Shown here piece by piece: positions 25,934-34,121 of a stretch of 64,000 bases of DNA. The stretch's first letter is position 1; each line of letters begins with the position of its first letter. The notes under the pieces are model-generated. The model made no database searches, was not told the DNA's origin, and saw only the letters and a list, made by a program, of their open reading frames with translations. This DNA is from Pseudomonadales bacterium. GTDB taxonomy: Bacteria; Pseudomonadota; Gammaproteobacteria; Pseudomonadales; Azotimanducaceae. The stretch lies in the NCBI GenBank assembly GCA_029251375.1, contig JAQXDL010000045.1, positions 48,807 to 112,806 of the forward strand. The letters run 5' to 3'. Position numbers and translations under genes: made by a program.

Positions 25934-27147
25934 ATAGATTGCCCCGTGAGTATCAAGTTGCCATATTAATGGCGCTATCGGCAATGTTCACACTTGCCGG
26001 CTATGAGTTCATTCGGTCAGCATCAACGGTGCTGTTCAAGTCGGCCTATGGGGCCGAGAATTTACCGTTAGTGATGGCTACAATGCCATTTGTCGTTTTC
26101 GCCGGCGTTGCGTTGTATGGCCGCATTCTTACCGCACTAGGGCCAAGGCGGACGTTGCTGGTCACCTCATTGGGCTCCGGTTTGCTGATATTCTGCTGTT
26201 ACTTAATGCTACTCAGTGGCAGTAAGATTGTGACCCCCGTGTTGTTCCTGATTAAGGAATTGTACATCGTGTTGTTGATTGAACAATATTGGTCATATAT
26301 CAATTCCAGTTTGAGCCCAACCACAGCTAAAAAGGTTAACGGTCCAGTAACAGGCGTAGCGGGTTTAGGTGGCGCGATTGGCGGCACTTTGGTCGGCATT
26401 ACTGCTAGCCAATGGGGCGCTGAGACGATGATCCTGTTGGCAGCTGTCTCAGTCATACCGGCAGCACTGCTATCCAATTTCACCTACATGAAATTGGGTG
26501 AGCCAGAGATCCCAGTTGCAGATCCAGAAAACGGTAGTCATATGGGGTGGCAGAAATTCAAGGAAAATCGAACCCTCGTTTATTTGCTGGCTGTCGTGCT
26601 GATGTCGCAACTTGTTGCGGCGGTTTTAGATCTGAAGTTTCAAGGATTACTGTCAATCGAGTTTGCCGATGCGCAAGATAAGGAAACAGCATTTCAAGGC
26701 TGGTTTTGGGGTACGCTGAATACTTCCGTGCTAGTGCTGCAGTTTATTGTTGCACCCTTATTGTTGAGTTTTGTATCGCTGCGGGTAATCCACGTTTTAA
26801 TGCCATTGATACACGCCTGCGCAATTGGCTTCGCACTTTATGAGCCATCAATTTTTTCCGTCGGCTTAGCTTTTTTTCTGTTCAAGGCGTTCGACTATTC
26901 TGTGTTTCGCGCGGCCAAGGAAGTGCTTTATGTGCCATTGGGTTATGACGAACGATATCGTGCCAAGCAGGTCATTGATGTGTTTGGATATAGGACTGGT
27001 AAGGGTGGTTCTTCCGTTGTTATTGTAATGCTTCAAAAGCTCGGTGTGGTGATGAGTAATTACTATCTCGCGATAGGTTTTGTTGCCACCGCTGTCTGGT
27101 TAGCCTTGGTTTTCCAACTGACCAAACACGCTGAGAAAGATAATTAG
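25930..27147 (+). CDS. MFS transporter related to ATP/ADP translocases
   Basis: About 405 residues with roughly 12 membrane segments. The diagnostic string is 'FRAAKEVLYVPLGYDERYRAKQVIDVFGYRTGKGGSS' near 330-365 (given here only as landmarks KEVLYVPL and KQVIDVF), typical of the nucleotide-transporter-like (NTT/TLC) branch of the MFS. Free-living bacteria carry such proteins with unknown substrate, so import of ATP should not be assumed. I prefer TTG 25930, which overlaps the VOC stop (TTGA) and has AGAGG upstream; TTG 25915 is also possible. The C terminus ends within a 12-bp tandem repeat. Confidence 0.8.
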   Translation: MNRLPREYQVAILMALSAMFTLAGYEFIRSASTVLFKSAYGAENLPLVMATMPFVVFAGVALYGRILTALGPRRTLLVTSLGSGLLIFCCYLMLLSGSKIVTPVLFLIKELYIVLLIEQYWSYINSSLSPTTAKKVNGPVTGVAGLGGAIGGTLVGITASQWGAETMILLAAVSVIPAALLSNFTYMKLGEPEIPVADPENGSHMGWQKFKENRTLVYLLAVVLMSQLVAAVLDLKFQGLLSIEFADAQDKETAFQGWFWGTLNTSVLVLQFIVAPLLLSFVSLRVIHVLMPLIHACAIGFALYEPSIFSVGLAFFLFKAFDYSVFRAAKEVLYVPLGYDERYRAKQVIDVFGYRTGKGGSSVVIVMLQKLGVVMSNYYLAIGFVATAVWLALVFQLTKHAEKDN

Positions 27148-27202
27148 AAAGACGATTAGAAAAACGATTAGAAAAACAATGAGAAAGGCAATGAGAAAAA
27201 CA
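27131..27202 (+). repeat. Six 12-bp tandem repeats straddling the MFS stop codon
   Basis: Units start at 27131, 27143, 27155, 27167, 27179 and 27191, with consensus ATKAGAAAAACA/G. In the MFS frame each unit reads as four codons, [Glu or amber]-Lys-X-Asn/Asp. Units 2-4 have TAG (27145, 27157, 27169), whereas units 1, 5 and 6 have GAG. Beyond the array the same frame stays open to TAG at 27262 with a polar Asn/Asp/Ser-rich sequence. Confidence 0.9.
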
Positions 27203-27313
27203 ATGACGATCTAAATAGCAATCCCAATAGCGACGCTAACGATCAAGACAACACTAGTGTTTAGTGTTATTCACAATTTATTTAGCTGCTAACCCTCAAA
27301 ACAGGACACCCTA

Positions 27314-28387
27314 ATGCCTTTTAATTCCTTGACCGAAATGGTTCAAATGGCGAAAAGTAACATTGACGCAAATAGCTGGGACTATCTTATGGGCGGAGCG
27401 GATACAGAATCTGCTTTGAATCGTAACCGGCACGGCTTAGATTCCTGGGTGTTTTTACCGCGTATTCTCAATGATGTCAGTGACGTTAACTACGCGACTG
27501 AGTTATTGGGACAAAAATTAAAGATGCCCGTGATTATTCCACCAATAGGGTCGATCCAAATTTTTGAATCGGGCGGCGGTTCGGCGGTTGCTGAAGCAGC
27601 GCAGGAGTATGGGACGCTGCAGGTATTAAGTTCATCCTGTTTACCTGATTTTGAGCAGGTCGCGAAGGACGTGCCGGGACCTCGTATCTATCAGTTGTAT
27701 TTGATGGGTGATCAAGCCTGGATGGACGATACGATTGAGAGGGCGATAGCGGCGGGTTACATTGGATTTTGTTTAACCGTCGATACGCAAGTTTATTCTC
27801 GGCGGGAGCGCGATATTCTAAAAGGTTATCAACCGCCGGGAGGAAGCCAAGCTGGCTGGATGGGCGGAGATTATCAGGCAAAGATAACCGTTGATACGAT
27901 CGCGCACATAAAGGAGAAGTTTGATATTACCGTTTTTGTGAAGGGGGTCAATGTAGGCGCTGACGCGGAACGATGCATTGATGCCGGCGCAGATGTTGTT
28001 TGGGTATCTAACCACGGTGGACGTCAATTGGATCATACGCGTGCTTGTATTGATGCGTTACCAGAGGTTGCCGCTGCCGTTGCTGGGCGGGTGCCTGTGA
28101 TCGTCGATGGTGGCTTTATGCGAGGTGCCGATGTCCTTAAAGGTCTCTGTCTCGGCGCTGATATTGTTGCTATGGGGCGACTCGAAGGGTTATCCATGGC
28201 GGCGGCGGGCAGTGCGGGTCTCGTTAAGGCATTGAAACTGGTCGAAACAGAGTTACGGCTATCGATGGCGTTACTTGGGGTGGCAGATATTGCGGATTTA
28301 AACGGCGAGTTAGTACAACGAAGTGAGGCACTCGGTCAATCCAATGTACTAAGTGCTTTTCCCTTATTGGAAAATCTCAAGGTTTGA
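27314..28387 (+). CDS. FMN-dependent alpha-hydroxy-acid oxidizing protein
   Basis: 357-residue TIM-barrel flavoenzyme of the lactate oxidase/glycolate oxidase/L-lactate dehydrogenase family. The active-site base is H234 in 'WVSNHGGRQLDH'. Other landmarks are 'PVIIPPIGSIQIFESGG' near 77, 'RIYQLYLMGDQ' near 125, 'FCLTVDTQVYSRRERD' near 153, 'VFVKGV' (FMN-contacting Lys) near 210 and 'VPVIVDGGFMRGADVLKGLCLGAD' near 260. Which 2-hydroxyacid is used is not clear. The ribosome site ACAGGA is well placed. It stands alone, with a convergent nuclease gene downstream. Confidence 0.88.
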   Translation: MPFNSLTEMVQMAKSNIDANSWDYLMGGADTESALNRNRHGLDSWVFLPRILNDVSDVNYATELLGQKLKMPVIIPPIGSIQIFESGGGSAVAEAAQEYGTLQVLSSSCLPDFEQVAKDVPGPRIYQLYLMGDQAWMDDTIERAIAAGYIGFCLTVDTQVYSRRERDILKGYQPPGGSQAGWMGGDYQAKITVDTIAHIKEKFDITVFVKGVNVGADAERCIDAGADVVWVSNHGGRQLDHTRACIDALPEVAAAVAGRVPVIVDGGFMRGADVLKGLCLGADIVAMGRLEGLSMAAAGSAGLVKALKLVETELRLSMALLGVADIADLNGELVQRSEALGQSNVLSAFPLLENLKV

Positions 28388-28423
28388 CGACTGGATGGTT
28401 GCCTTTCCCTCGTTAGCCGCTGA

Positions 28424-29296
28424 TTAGCTAGCGTGTAAAGTAAACACTGAAACCGGACGATCTTCTGCTAACGCATTTAAGATAGCGGCTAACCTTAAGC
28501 CCGCTTTCTGCATTTGTGAGATAACAATCGGTTTATTCTTTGCCAAATAGGGGATTGACAGTGCTGCACCGCTTTTGATTTTCTGACCGTCTGCATCGCG
28601 ATAGCCATTTTGTCTCGCTAGTTGGAATGATTCATTCAACCAGGCTTCGATATTAACGTCGACACCAGCGACTTCATTCGGCATGAGGTAGTTCAAACTG
28701 GTTGGATAGCTAAGGTTTGCTTGCTGCATGATGCCTGAATCCCAAACCTTATGAAGGTTTGAGCGCTTACCAAACCATTGTACAGCGATTTTGTTGCCGC
28801 CCCAGTCCTCAGCATTAGAAACATGCATGGGCTGGTGCATGTCCCCAATAAAGTGTCCAAGAAACCTCAAAGCCGCAGCCTGTCGAGCTTGCTCGCGTTT
28901 TGATCCTGCCTCAGACGATAGATAAACAATGCTGCGCTGGATGCCGACCGCGATACAATCAAGTGCCGCACAATCTCTTGCCACGTCTATACTGCTTTGG
29001 TCTTCGGCTATGTTGATAAAATGACTTTCATAACTACCGAGGTACTTTCCAAACCTCGCTGAGTCTGCCCACAAACAACTGTTTGGAAAAGATATATTGG
29101 CTTTTCCATCAAGATGTTCCGATTTTTCACTAATTTTCTTGATGAAGGTTAGCGCCGCTGGATTGAGTTTAGCTTCAGCGATGGCACAAATGATTTTATG
29201 TCCATCGCGTCCCCATGCAAAAGCCAGCTGCGGACTTGTGACAAGAACAGCCAGCATTAGTGTGGCTATAGTTAAGACAGTGCGAGGGCTATTCAT
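28424..29296 (-). CDS. S1/P1-type nuclease, secreted
   Basis: Zinc-dependent single-strand nuclease. A signal peptide covers about residues 1-27, with cleavage predicted just before Trp in 'AFA|WGRDGHK', so the mature N-terminal Trp is positioned as a zinc ligand exactly as in P1 nuclease. Further ligands lie in 'RFLGHFIGDMHQPMHVSNAEDWGGN' and 'LHKVWDSG'. I start at ATG 29296; a TTG at 29311 is in frame but less natural. The product is periplasmic or extracellular and could scavenge nucleic acids. It lies 98 bp downstream of the C39 ABC exporter gene on the same strand. Confidence 0.9.
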   Translation of the reverse strand: MNSPRTVLTIATLMLAVLVTSPQLAFAWGRDGHKIICAIAEAKLNPAALTFIKKISEKSEHLDGKANISFPNSCLWADSARFGKYLGSYESHFINIAEDQSSIDVARDCAALDCIAVGIQRSIVYLSSEAGSKREQARQAAALRFLGHFIGDMHQPMHVSNAEDWGGNKIAVQWFGKRSNLHKVWDSGIMQQANLSYPTSLNYLMPNEVAGVDVNIEAWLNESFQLARQNGYRDADGQKIKSGAALSIPYLAKNKPIVISQMQKAGLRLAAILNALAEDRPVSVFTLHAS

Positions 29297-29394
29297 AGGA
29301 TGCAGTATCAATTCCAGATTATCGCTATCCTGTCATGGGATATCGAAGTGCGTCAATGGCTGCATGTATTGGTGAGCGTCGGTCTAGTGGCGCT

Positions 29395-31719
29395 TTAAAC
29401 CGCCTTTTCTCGGCTCTTTACTTTATGCGGCATTAATTGGCACCCGCCATTTGACGAAGTATGCATGACGAACAGACGATCTGCGACGGATAAGAGCTTA
29501 TAATTGTGTGTGACGTAAATCACGGTCATGCCGGTCTGTTTTATATTACTAAATATTTTGGTGGCAAGCCGACGGTCTAAGTGCGCGGTGCCCTCATCAA
29601 GCACTAAGATTTTCGGTTCTCGGTACAACGCGCGCGCGATGAATATCCGTTGTAACTGTCCGGTCGATAGGGTCGTGCCCATCTCACCAACAGGTGTTTG
29701 ATAGCCCATTGGCAAACTGAGAATATGCTCGTGAATCTCGGCTAGTTTTGCGGCTTTCTCCAGCCGCTGCCAGGATGACTGTATGCTTGGACTTTCGCAG
29801 CTAGCATTGTGCGGTTCTCGTTGCTGTTGAAGGTGCTGTTGAAGGTGCTGTTGCAGGTCGTGGTGCGAGCCATCTCGCTGACCAACATTGAAAATTTCTC
29901 TCGCGTCGTTATTCGATAGCGTAATGTTGTCTTTTAACGAACCGCTGAACAACTGATCATCCTGCATGACGCTGGCGACAAGGTAGGCAATGGATTGTTT
30001 GCTTATTAATCGAACCGGAATATTGTCGAAGTAAACGTCTCCCTGTTGTGGTCTCAGTGATCCAGTGATGAGTCTTATAATCGTTGATTTGCCTGCGCCA
30101 GACGGACCAAAGATAGCGATAAGTTCGCCTCGCTTTATGCGCAGATTGAGGTCCTGAAACAAGCAGGGACTATCTTTACCATAGCTGTAACCAACATGTT
30201 TGAGTGCAATCGTGGAAACATCATCGAGCACCTCTCCATCGCATTGCTCAATTTCAGAGTTGGCTAGATAGAAATCCGATAGACGTTCGAAGTGAAGGGA
30301 TAGCATCAGATAGGTTAGAAACTCAGAAACCAGTGAGCCCAGAGCGTTTTCGAGGTGTGTGCGGTAGGCAAGGAAGGCGATCAACATGCCAATGGTCATG
30401 TTCCCTTTGATTACCTCTGTAGCACCGGCATAAACGATAACCAACGCGCCGAGTGACTGAACCAACATTGTCGAGGTACTCAAGCCGAGATTTAATCGAT
30501 CTAATCTAATGTTGGTATTTATTGAGTTGACGAGTTTATTCAGCCATTCATTGCTCTTGCCAGCTTCAACTCCGAAGCGTTTGATAGAACTGATGGAACG
30601 GATGATCTCCATGAAACTAGAATCTAATTTGGCGCAAGCAACTAAATGTTGATTCTGGCGATTCTTAACAGCGGAAAAGAACAGCAAATCTAACGCGAGT
30701 CTAATGGCGACGGTCGCAACCACGATAACGGCTAAATAAGCTGAGTACATGGTAATAACGATAAGGGTTGTGATAGCCATAAGACCGTCTAACAGAACGG
30801 CGATAGAGCTACTGGTAATAAATGATTGTATCGGTTGCAGTGAGCCAAATCTTGAAACGATATCACCCATATGTCGATTCTGAAAAAATCGTTCTGGCAG
30901 CAGCAACACCCTGTGGAAAAGACTGCTGCTAAGCGCGTAGGAAATTTGATGAGAAAGATAGATGCTGATCCAACCACGCAAGGTTTGAGTGGTAAGTGAA
31001 ATCAAGGTGATAATTGAAAAGCCAACGAGAAGAGTCATCAGCAATGCTTCATTCTTTTTTGATAATACTTCATCAATAATTAGTTGGGTGTAAAAAGGCA
31101 AGGTCAGCGCAAAGATTTGTAATACTAAAGACAGCACGAGAATTTGAAACAGCAGGGGACCAAGACCTACAACACTTTCCAAAAACATTGCAAAGGATGG
31201 CGCTGTCGCGGTGTTCTGTTGTTGTGATGGTTGTTGTGATTGCTGTTGCGAATATTGTTGTGATTTTTCGCGTGTTTGTTGCAACCGATAGATTTCGTCC
31301 GTTGGTGTTAGCTCCAAGGCTACGCCTGTGAAGTGGTCGCGCATTTCGCTTTGATTGTAATGACATTCACCAACCGCAGGGTCATGGACGATGAACTTAC
31401 CGGCTCGACTAGACTTTAAAACGACATAGTGATTAAAGTCCCAATGCAAAATGATGGGTTTGTCGAAGTGTTTCAATTCACTGGCTTCACAACGTACAGC
31501 TCGACAAGCAAATTTCAGTAAGCCTGCTGCGTCCATCAATACTGCAAGGGTTGTACCCTGATTGCCGAGCTGACAGTGATCTCTTATGTAATCCGGAGGC
31601 ACTTTTTGCCCAAAATATCTGCAGATCATCTGCAAGCAAGCTTCACCGCAGGCTGCCATATCAGACTGAAAAATCAGCGGTAGTCTGCGGCGTAAGCTGA
31701 AGTTCAGTTGACCAATCAC
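29395..31719 (-). CDS. C39-peptidase ABC exporter (CvaB/RaxB-like) with Gln-rich insertions
   Basis: 774 residues in three parts. An N-terminal C39 peptidase has Q18, C24 in 'AACGEAC', H97 in 'NHYVVL' and D113. A membrane domain covers about 180-480. The nucleotide-binding domain has Walker A 'GPSGAGKS' (538-545), Q586, signature 'LSTGQ' (684-688, a variant of LSGGQ) and Walker B 'ILVLDE' (704-709). Such proteins cut double-glycine leaders while exporting bacteriocin-like peptides. Two unusual insertions are present: a Gln/Ser run at about 147-168 between peptidase and membrane domains, and about 45 residues with LQQH repeats at 605-650. It overlaps the HlyD gene by 4 bp. No precursor peptide gene was found nearby. 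Confidence 0.9.
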   Translation of the reverse strand: MIGQLNFSLRRRLPLIFQSDMAACGEACLQMICRYFGQKVPPDYIRDHCQLGNQGTTLAVLMDAAGLLKFACRAVRCEASELKHFDKPIILHWDFNHYVVLKSSRAGKFIVHDPAVGECHYNQSEMRDHFTGVALELTPTDEIYRLQQTREKSQQYSQQQSQQPSQQQNTATAPSFAMFLESVVGLGPLLFQILVLSLVLQIFALTLPFYTQLIIDEVLSKKNEALLMTLLVGFSIITLISLTTQTLRGWISIYLSHQISYALSSSLFHRVLLLPERFFQNRHMGDIVSRFGSLQPIQSFITSSSIAVLLDGLMAITTLIVITMYSAYLAVIVVATVAIRLALDLLFFSAVKNRQNQHLVACAKLDSSFMEIIRSISSIKRFGVEAGKSNEWLNKLVNSINTNIRLDRLNLGLSTSTMLVQSLGALVIVYAGATEVIKGNMTIGMLIAFLAYRTHLENALGSLVSEFLTYLMLSLHFERLSDFYLANSEIEQCDGEVLDDVSTIALKHVGYSYGKDSPCLFQDLNLRIKRGELIAIFGPSGAGKSTIIRLITGSLRPQQGDVYFDNIPVRLISKQSIAYLVASVMQDDQLFSGSLKDNITLSNNDAREIFNVGQRDGSHHDLQQHLQQHLQQQREPHNASCESPSIQSSWQRLEKAAKLAEIHEHILSLPMGYQTPVGEMGTTLSTGQLQRIFIARALYREPKILVLDEGTAHLDRRLATKIFSNIKQTGMTVIYVTHNYKLLSVADRLFVMHTSSNGGCQLMPHKVKSREKAV
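29824..29859 (-). repeat. Three 12-bp tandem repeats inside the ABC exporter NBD
   Basis: CTGTTGAAGGTG occurs at 29824-29835 and 29836-29847, with a close third copy at 29848-29859. In the coding frame they give the LQQH, LQQH and DLQQ-like tetrapeptides of the insertion between the Q loop and the ABC signature. This is recent in-frame repeat growth within an otherwise conserved domain. Confidence 0.85.
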
Positions 31720-32948
31720 TCTGACAACATCCCACTGATTTGTGCTGCATCAAGCAATGGTTCGAAAATCAGGGCGTACAAGTTTCTTTCACCCAAGATA
31801 ACGTCTGCTGAGAACGTCATACCCGGTTTTAGTTTGAATGATTCAGGGTTAGTGGAAAGTCGCGGTAGACTCACCAAGCCAATATAGAACTTGCCCGGTT
31901 GATGTAGTTGATGAGGTAAATCGATTGCAGAAACGGGATAAGGAGAAATCGATAAGATCTCGCCTTTTAATGTACCGAATGTTGTATGCGGGAAAGCATG
32001 CATGCGCATATTTACCTGTTGACCAGAAACGATCTGGCCGCTCATTTCACTGGAAATTAGAATGCGCGCGTGAAGCGGTTTTTGTCCCGTTGAGATTGTA
32101 AGAATGGTTTCTGCGGCAAGCACGCGGTCTCCTTTATGCTTAAAGAGGTTGTTTACGACACCTGACAACGGCGCGTACAGTGTCTCTTGCAGATTACCTT
32201 TTCTATCCTGCAGGCTAGACTCAAGTAACAAAGCTTTTTCATGTTGCGCTGAGAGAGCAAGTTGAAAACCACCATTGAGCATCGATAATTTATTAACTAA
32301 CTCATTGGTTTCTGTTTGCTGGGTTGCTCGCCGTTGCTCAAGGTCAATGTTTTGTTGTTGTAACACCAGCAGTTCATCCTCTAAACCAGACCATTGCAGA
32401 TCTGATACGAAGCCCTTTTGCCATAAAGGGCGTGTTCTATCGGTAACCCTTTTTGTTCGTTCAATTCTGCCGCGTTGTAGATTCTGCAGCGATGTGATGT
32501 TGGACAGCGAACTTCTAGATTGCGATATTGCTGTACCTAAGGCCTGCTTGTTGATCTTGTACTCGTCAATCAATAACTGTTTTTGATTCGACAGCGTATT
32601 GACTAGGTCTTCGCTGATTAAATCCTGCCGAAGGTATTCGCTTCGGGTTGAACCGACTCTGCCAATTACTTGGCCTTCAGTGATTGAGTCTCCCGGCTTG
32701 ACCTGCAGGAACTCAATGACTCCCGTTGATTCGACCGAAATACGATGCTCGTCAACGTGAACGAAGCCATAGGTCTTCGATTTCTTCGGATAGGTTTGGC
32801 TGGCGGCGAACATGGCTGCGATAAGCACCGTACAAAGCAGCAGAATAATCGTTAGGCTAGCGGCGGGAGGAGATGCTAATCGAGGTTTACCGGCGCTATC
32901 AGTTGCTTGATATCGCAGTGCGGCGAGGCTGAACAAACGTGTCGTCAT
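31716..32948 (-). CDS. HlyD/CvaA family secretion adaptor
   Basis: 410-residue membrane fusion protein: a cytoplasmic N terminus, one membrane helix (about 30-50), a lipoyl-like half near 70-100 ('GVIEFLQVKPGDSITEGQVIGRVG'), a long coiled coil (about 110-240) and a C-terminal beta-barrel. It resembles CvaA/RaxA adaptors that pair with C39-type ABC exporters. The 4-bp overlap with the ABC gene confirms the pair. An outer-membrane TolC partner is expected but absent here. The 345-bp spacer upstream holds no cargo gene that I can see. Confidence 0.88.
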   Translation of the reverse strand: MTTRLFSLAALRYQATDSAGKPRLASPPAASLTIILLLCTVLIAAMFAASQTYPKKSKTYGFVHVDEHRISVESTGVIEFLQVKPGDSITEGQVIGRVGSTRSEYLRQDLISEDLVNTLSNQKQLLIDEYKINKQALGTAISQSRSSLSNITSLQNLQRGRIERTKRVTDRTRPLWQKGFVSDLQWSGLEDELLVLQQQNIDLEQRRATQQTETNELVNKLSMLNGGFQLALSAQHEKALLLESSLQDRKGNLQETLYAPLSGVVNNLFKHKGDRVLAAETILTISTGQKPLHARILISSEMSGQIVSGQQVNMRMHAFPHTTFGTLKGEILSISPYPVSAIDLPHQLHQPGKFYIGLVSLPRLSTNPESFKLKPGMTFSADVILGERNLYALIFEPLLDAAQISGMLSE

Positions 32949-33293
32949 GAGCTTAAATTCGATTGGGCTGTAATCTATATTACAATTTTGACAAGTTGAC
33001 CTCGTGCGCGCTTATCCCGACGAGGCGTCAGAGTAAGCAGACAATACTGTATGGATAGGTCGCGCTAGACCATCTGATTAGCTGAAAAAAAATCAGCAAT
33101 CGAGACAAGAAATAAAAAAAGTAACTAACCAACAGCTTCCGACAGGTGCTTCTGACAGGTGCTTCAGACAAGTCGTTCAGAGAAGTAGCTCATACAAAGT
33201 GAGTTTTTTTTCTAAGCCTGATAGTCTCTATAAGAGAAATTGCAGGTCGAAGTCATTTTGGCTTTTGGCTATTCCGTATGCGAGGGGAGAACA
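32949..33293. other. 345-bp divergent spacer between the exporter operon and an SDR gene
   Basis: No gene was found on either strand. A search by eye for a short frame with a double-glycine leader gave nothing. The spacer contains a short hairpin (GCTGA, seven A, TCAGC at 33081-33097) and a 13-bp tandem repeat block at 33135-33186. AT-rich sequence near 32975-32990 may hold the exporter promoter, but no clear -35/-10 pair was found. Confidence 0.5.
33135..33186. repeat. Four imperfect 13-bp tandem repeats
   Basis: Units start at 33135, 33148, 33161 and 33174. The first two are GCTTCCGACAGGT and GCTTCTGACAGGT, and the next two drift. They lie about 110 bp upstream of the SDR start at 33294. 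They may be protein-binding sites or only a local duplication. Confidence 0.85.
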
Positions 33294-34100
33294 ATGAATA
33301 ACGAAGGTTTGTTAGCTGGCAAAGTTGCTATCGTCACGGGTGCTAGTCGAGGTATTGGCGAGGCGATTGCCATACGATATGCAATGGAAGGGGCTAAGGT
33401 GGTTGTTTCAGCGCGAACGCTCGATGAGGGAGACCATCCGTTGGGGGGCAGCATTAATAACGTAGTGAGTCGAATAAACAACGCTGGCGGAGACGCCCAT
33501 GCGGTTCGATGTGATTTAGCGATTGCGGAACACAGGGAAAACCTCATAGCAGAAACAAAGGCCAAGTATGGTGGCGTCGATATTCTCGTAAACAATGCCG
33601 CGGTTACCTATTTTGTGCCGGTCAAAGACTTCCGCAAGAAGCATTTCGACTTAATGCTAGAAGTTCAAGTTTATGCCCCATTCCATCTCTCGCAGTTATG
33701 TTTGCCGACAATGATTGAACAACAATCCGGTCGTATATTAAATATTTCTTCGCACGCCGCATTGCATCCCGAAAAAGATGCCGGCGGAAGAGGGGGTACT
33801 GTGTACGGTATGTGTAAGGCGTCACTCGAACGTTTCACGACGGGTTTGGCTTCAGAGGTTTATAATGACCATATCGGCGTCAATGTCATTTCACCAGGTT
33901 TGGTTGCAACGCCGGGCGTTGTTCACCACAAATTAATCACCGAAGACACACCGCAGGATAGGGTCACGCCGGTCGAGCACATGTCAGAAGCCTGTTTACG
34001 TTTGGTTCACGGCGACGCTCAGCAGATTACAGGAAGAATCACCTATGCTTCAGATATGTTGCAGGAGTTCGATCTAACTCCCGCGGATCTTGCCTGTTAG
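33294..34100 (+). CDS. SDR family oxidoreductase
   Basis: 268-residue short-chain dehydrogenase starting at ATG 33294 with AGGGGAG just upstream; the frame is open earlier but lacks a ribosome site. It has TGASRGIG near 13-20 and 'VNNAAVTYF' near 100. The catalytic Tyr-Lys appears as 'YGMCKASLERF', and 'SSHAALHPEKD' supplies the Ser. 'LASEVYNDHIGVNVISPGLVATPG' follows. The substrate is unknown. The gene converges with metA. Confidence 0.85.
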   Translation: MNNEGLLAGKVAIVTGASRGIGEAIAIRYAMEGAKVVVSARTLDEGDHPLGGSINNVVSRINNAGGDAHAVRCDLAIAEHRENLIAETKAKYGGVDILVNNAAVTYFVPVKDFRKKHFDLMLEVQVYAPFHLSQLCLPTMIEQQSGRILNISSHAALHPEKDAGGRGGTVYGMCKASLERFTTGLASEVYNDHIGVNVISPGLVATPGVVHHKLITEDTPQDRVTPVEHMSEACLRLVHGDAQQITGRITYASDMLQEFDLTPADLAC

Positions 34101-34121
34101 TATTGCATCGAAGAATTTTTG

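Noticed and set aside
25475..25984. 169-codon minus-strand open frame opposite the VOC gene
   Set aside because: It lies antisense to a recognisable VOC protein, has Cys/His-rich random composition, no family signature and no ribosome site.
27143..27178. Amber readthrough or a reassigned TAG codon in the transporter tail
   Set aside because: TAG is used as a normal stop by many genes here (gor, tonB, the TPR gene, cysB), so decay by repeat duplication is simpler.
27131..27202. CRISPR-like array
   Set aside because: Units are 12 bp with no spacers and no cas genes; the other arrays are also gapless tandem repeats.
32949..33293. Bacteriocin precursor upstream of the HlyD gene
   Set aside because: Both strands were read for a short frame with a double-glycine leader; only very short frames without ribosome sites were found.
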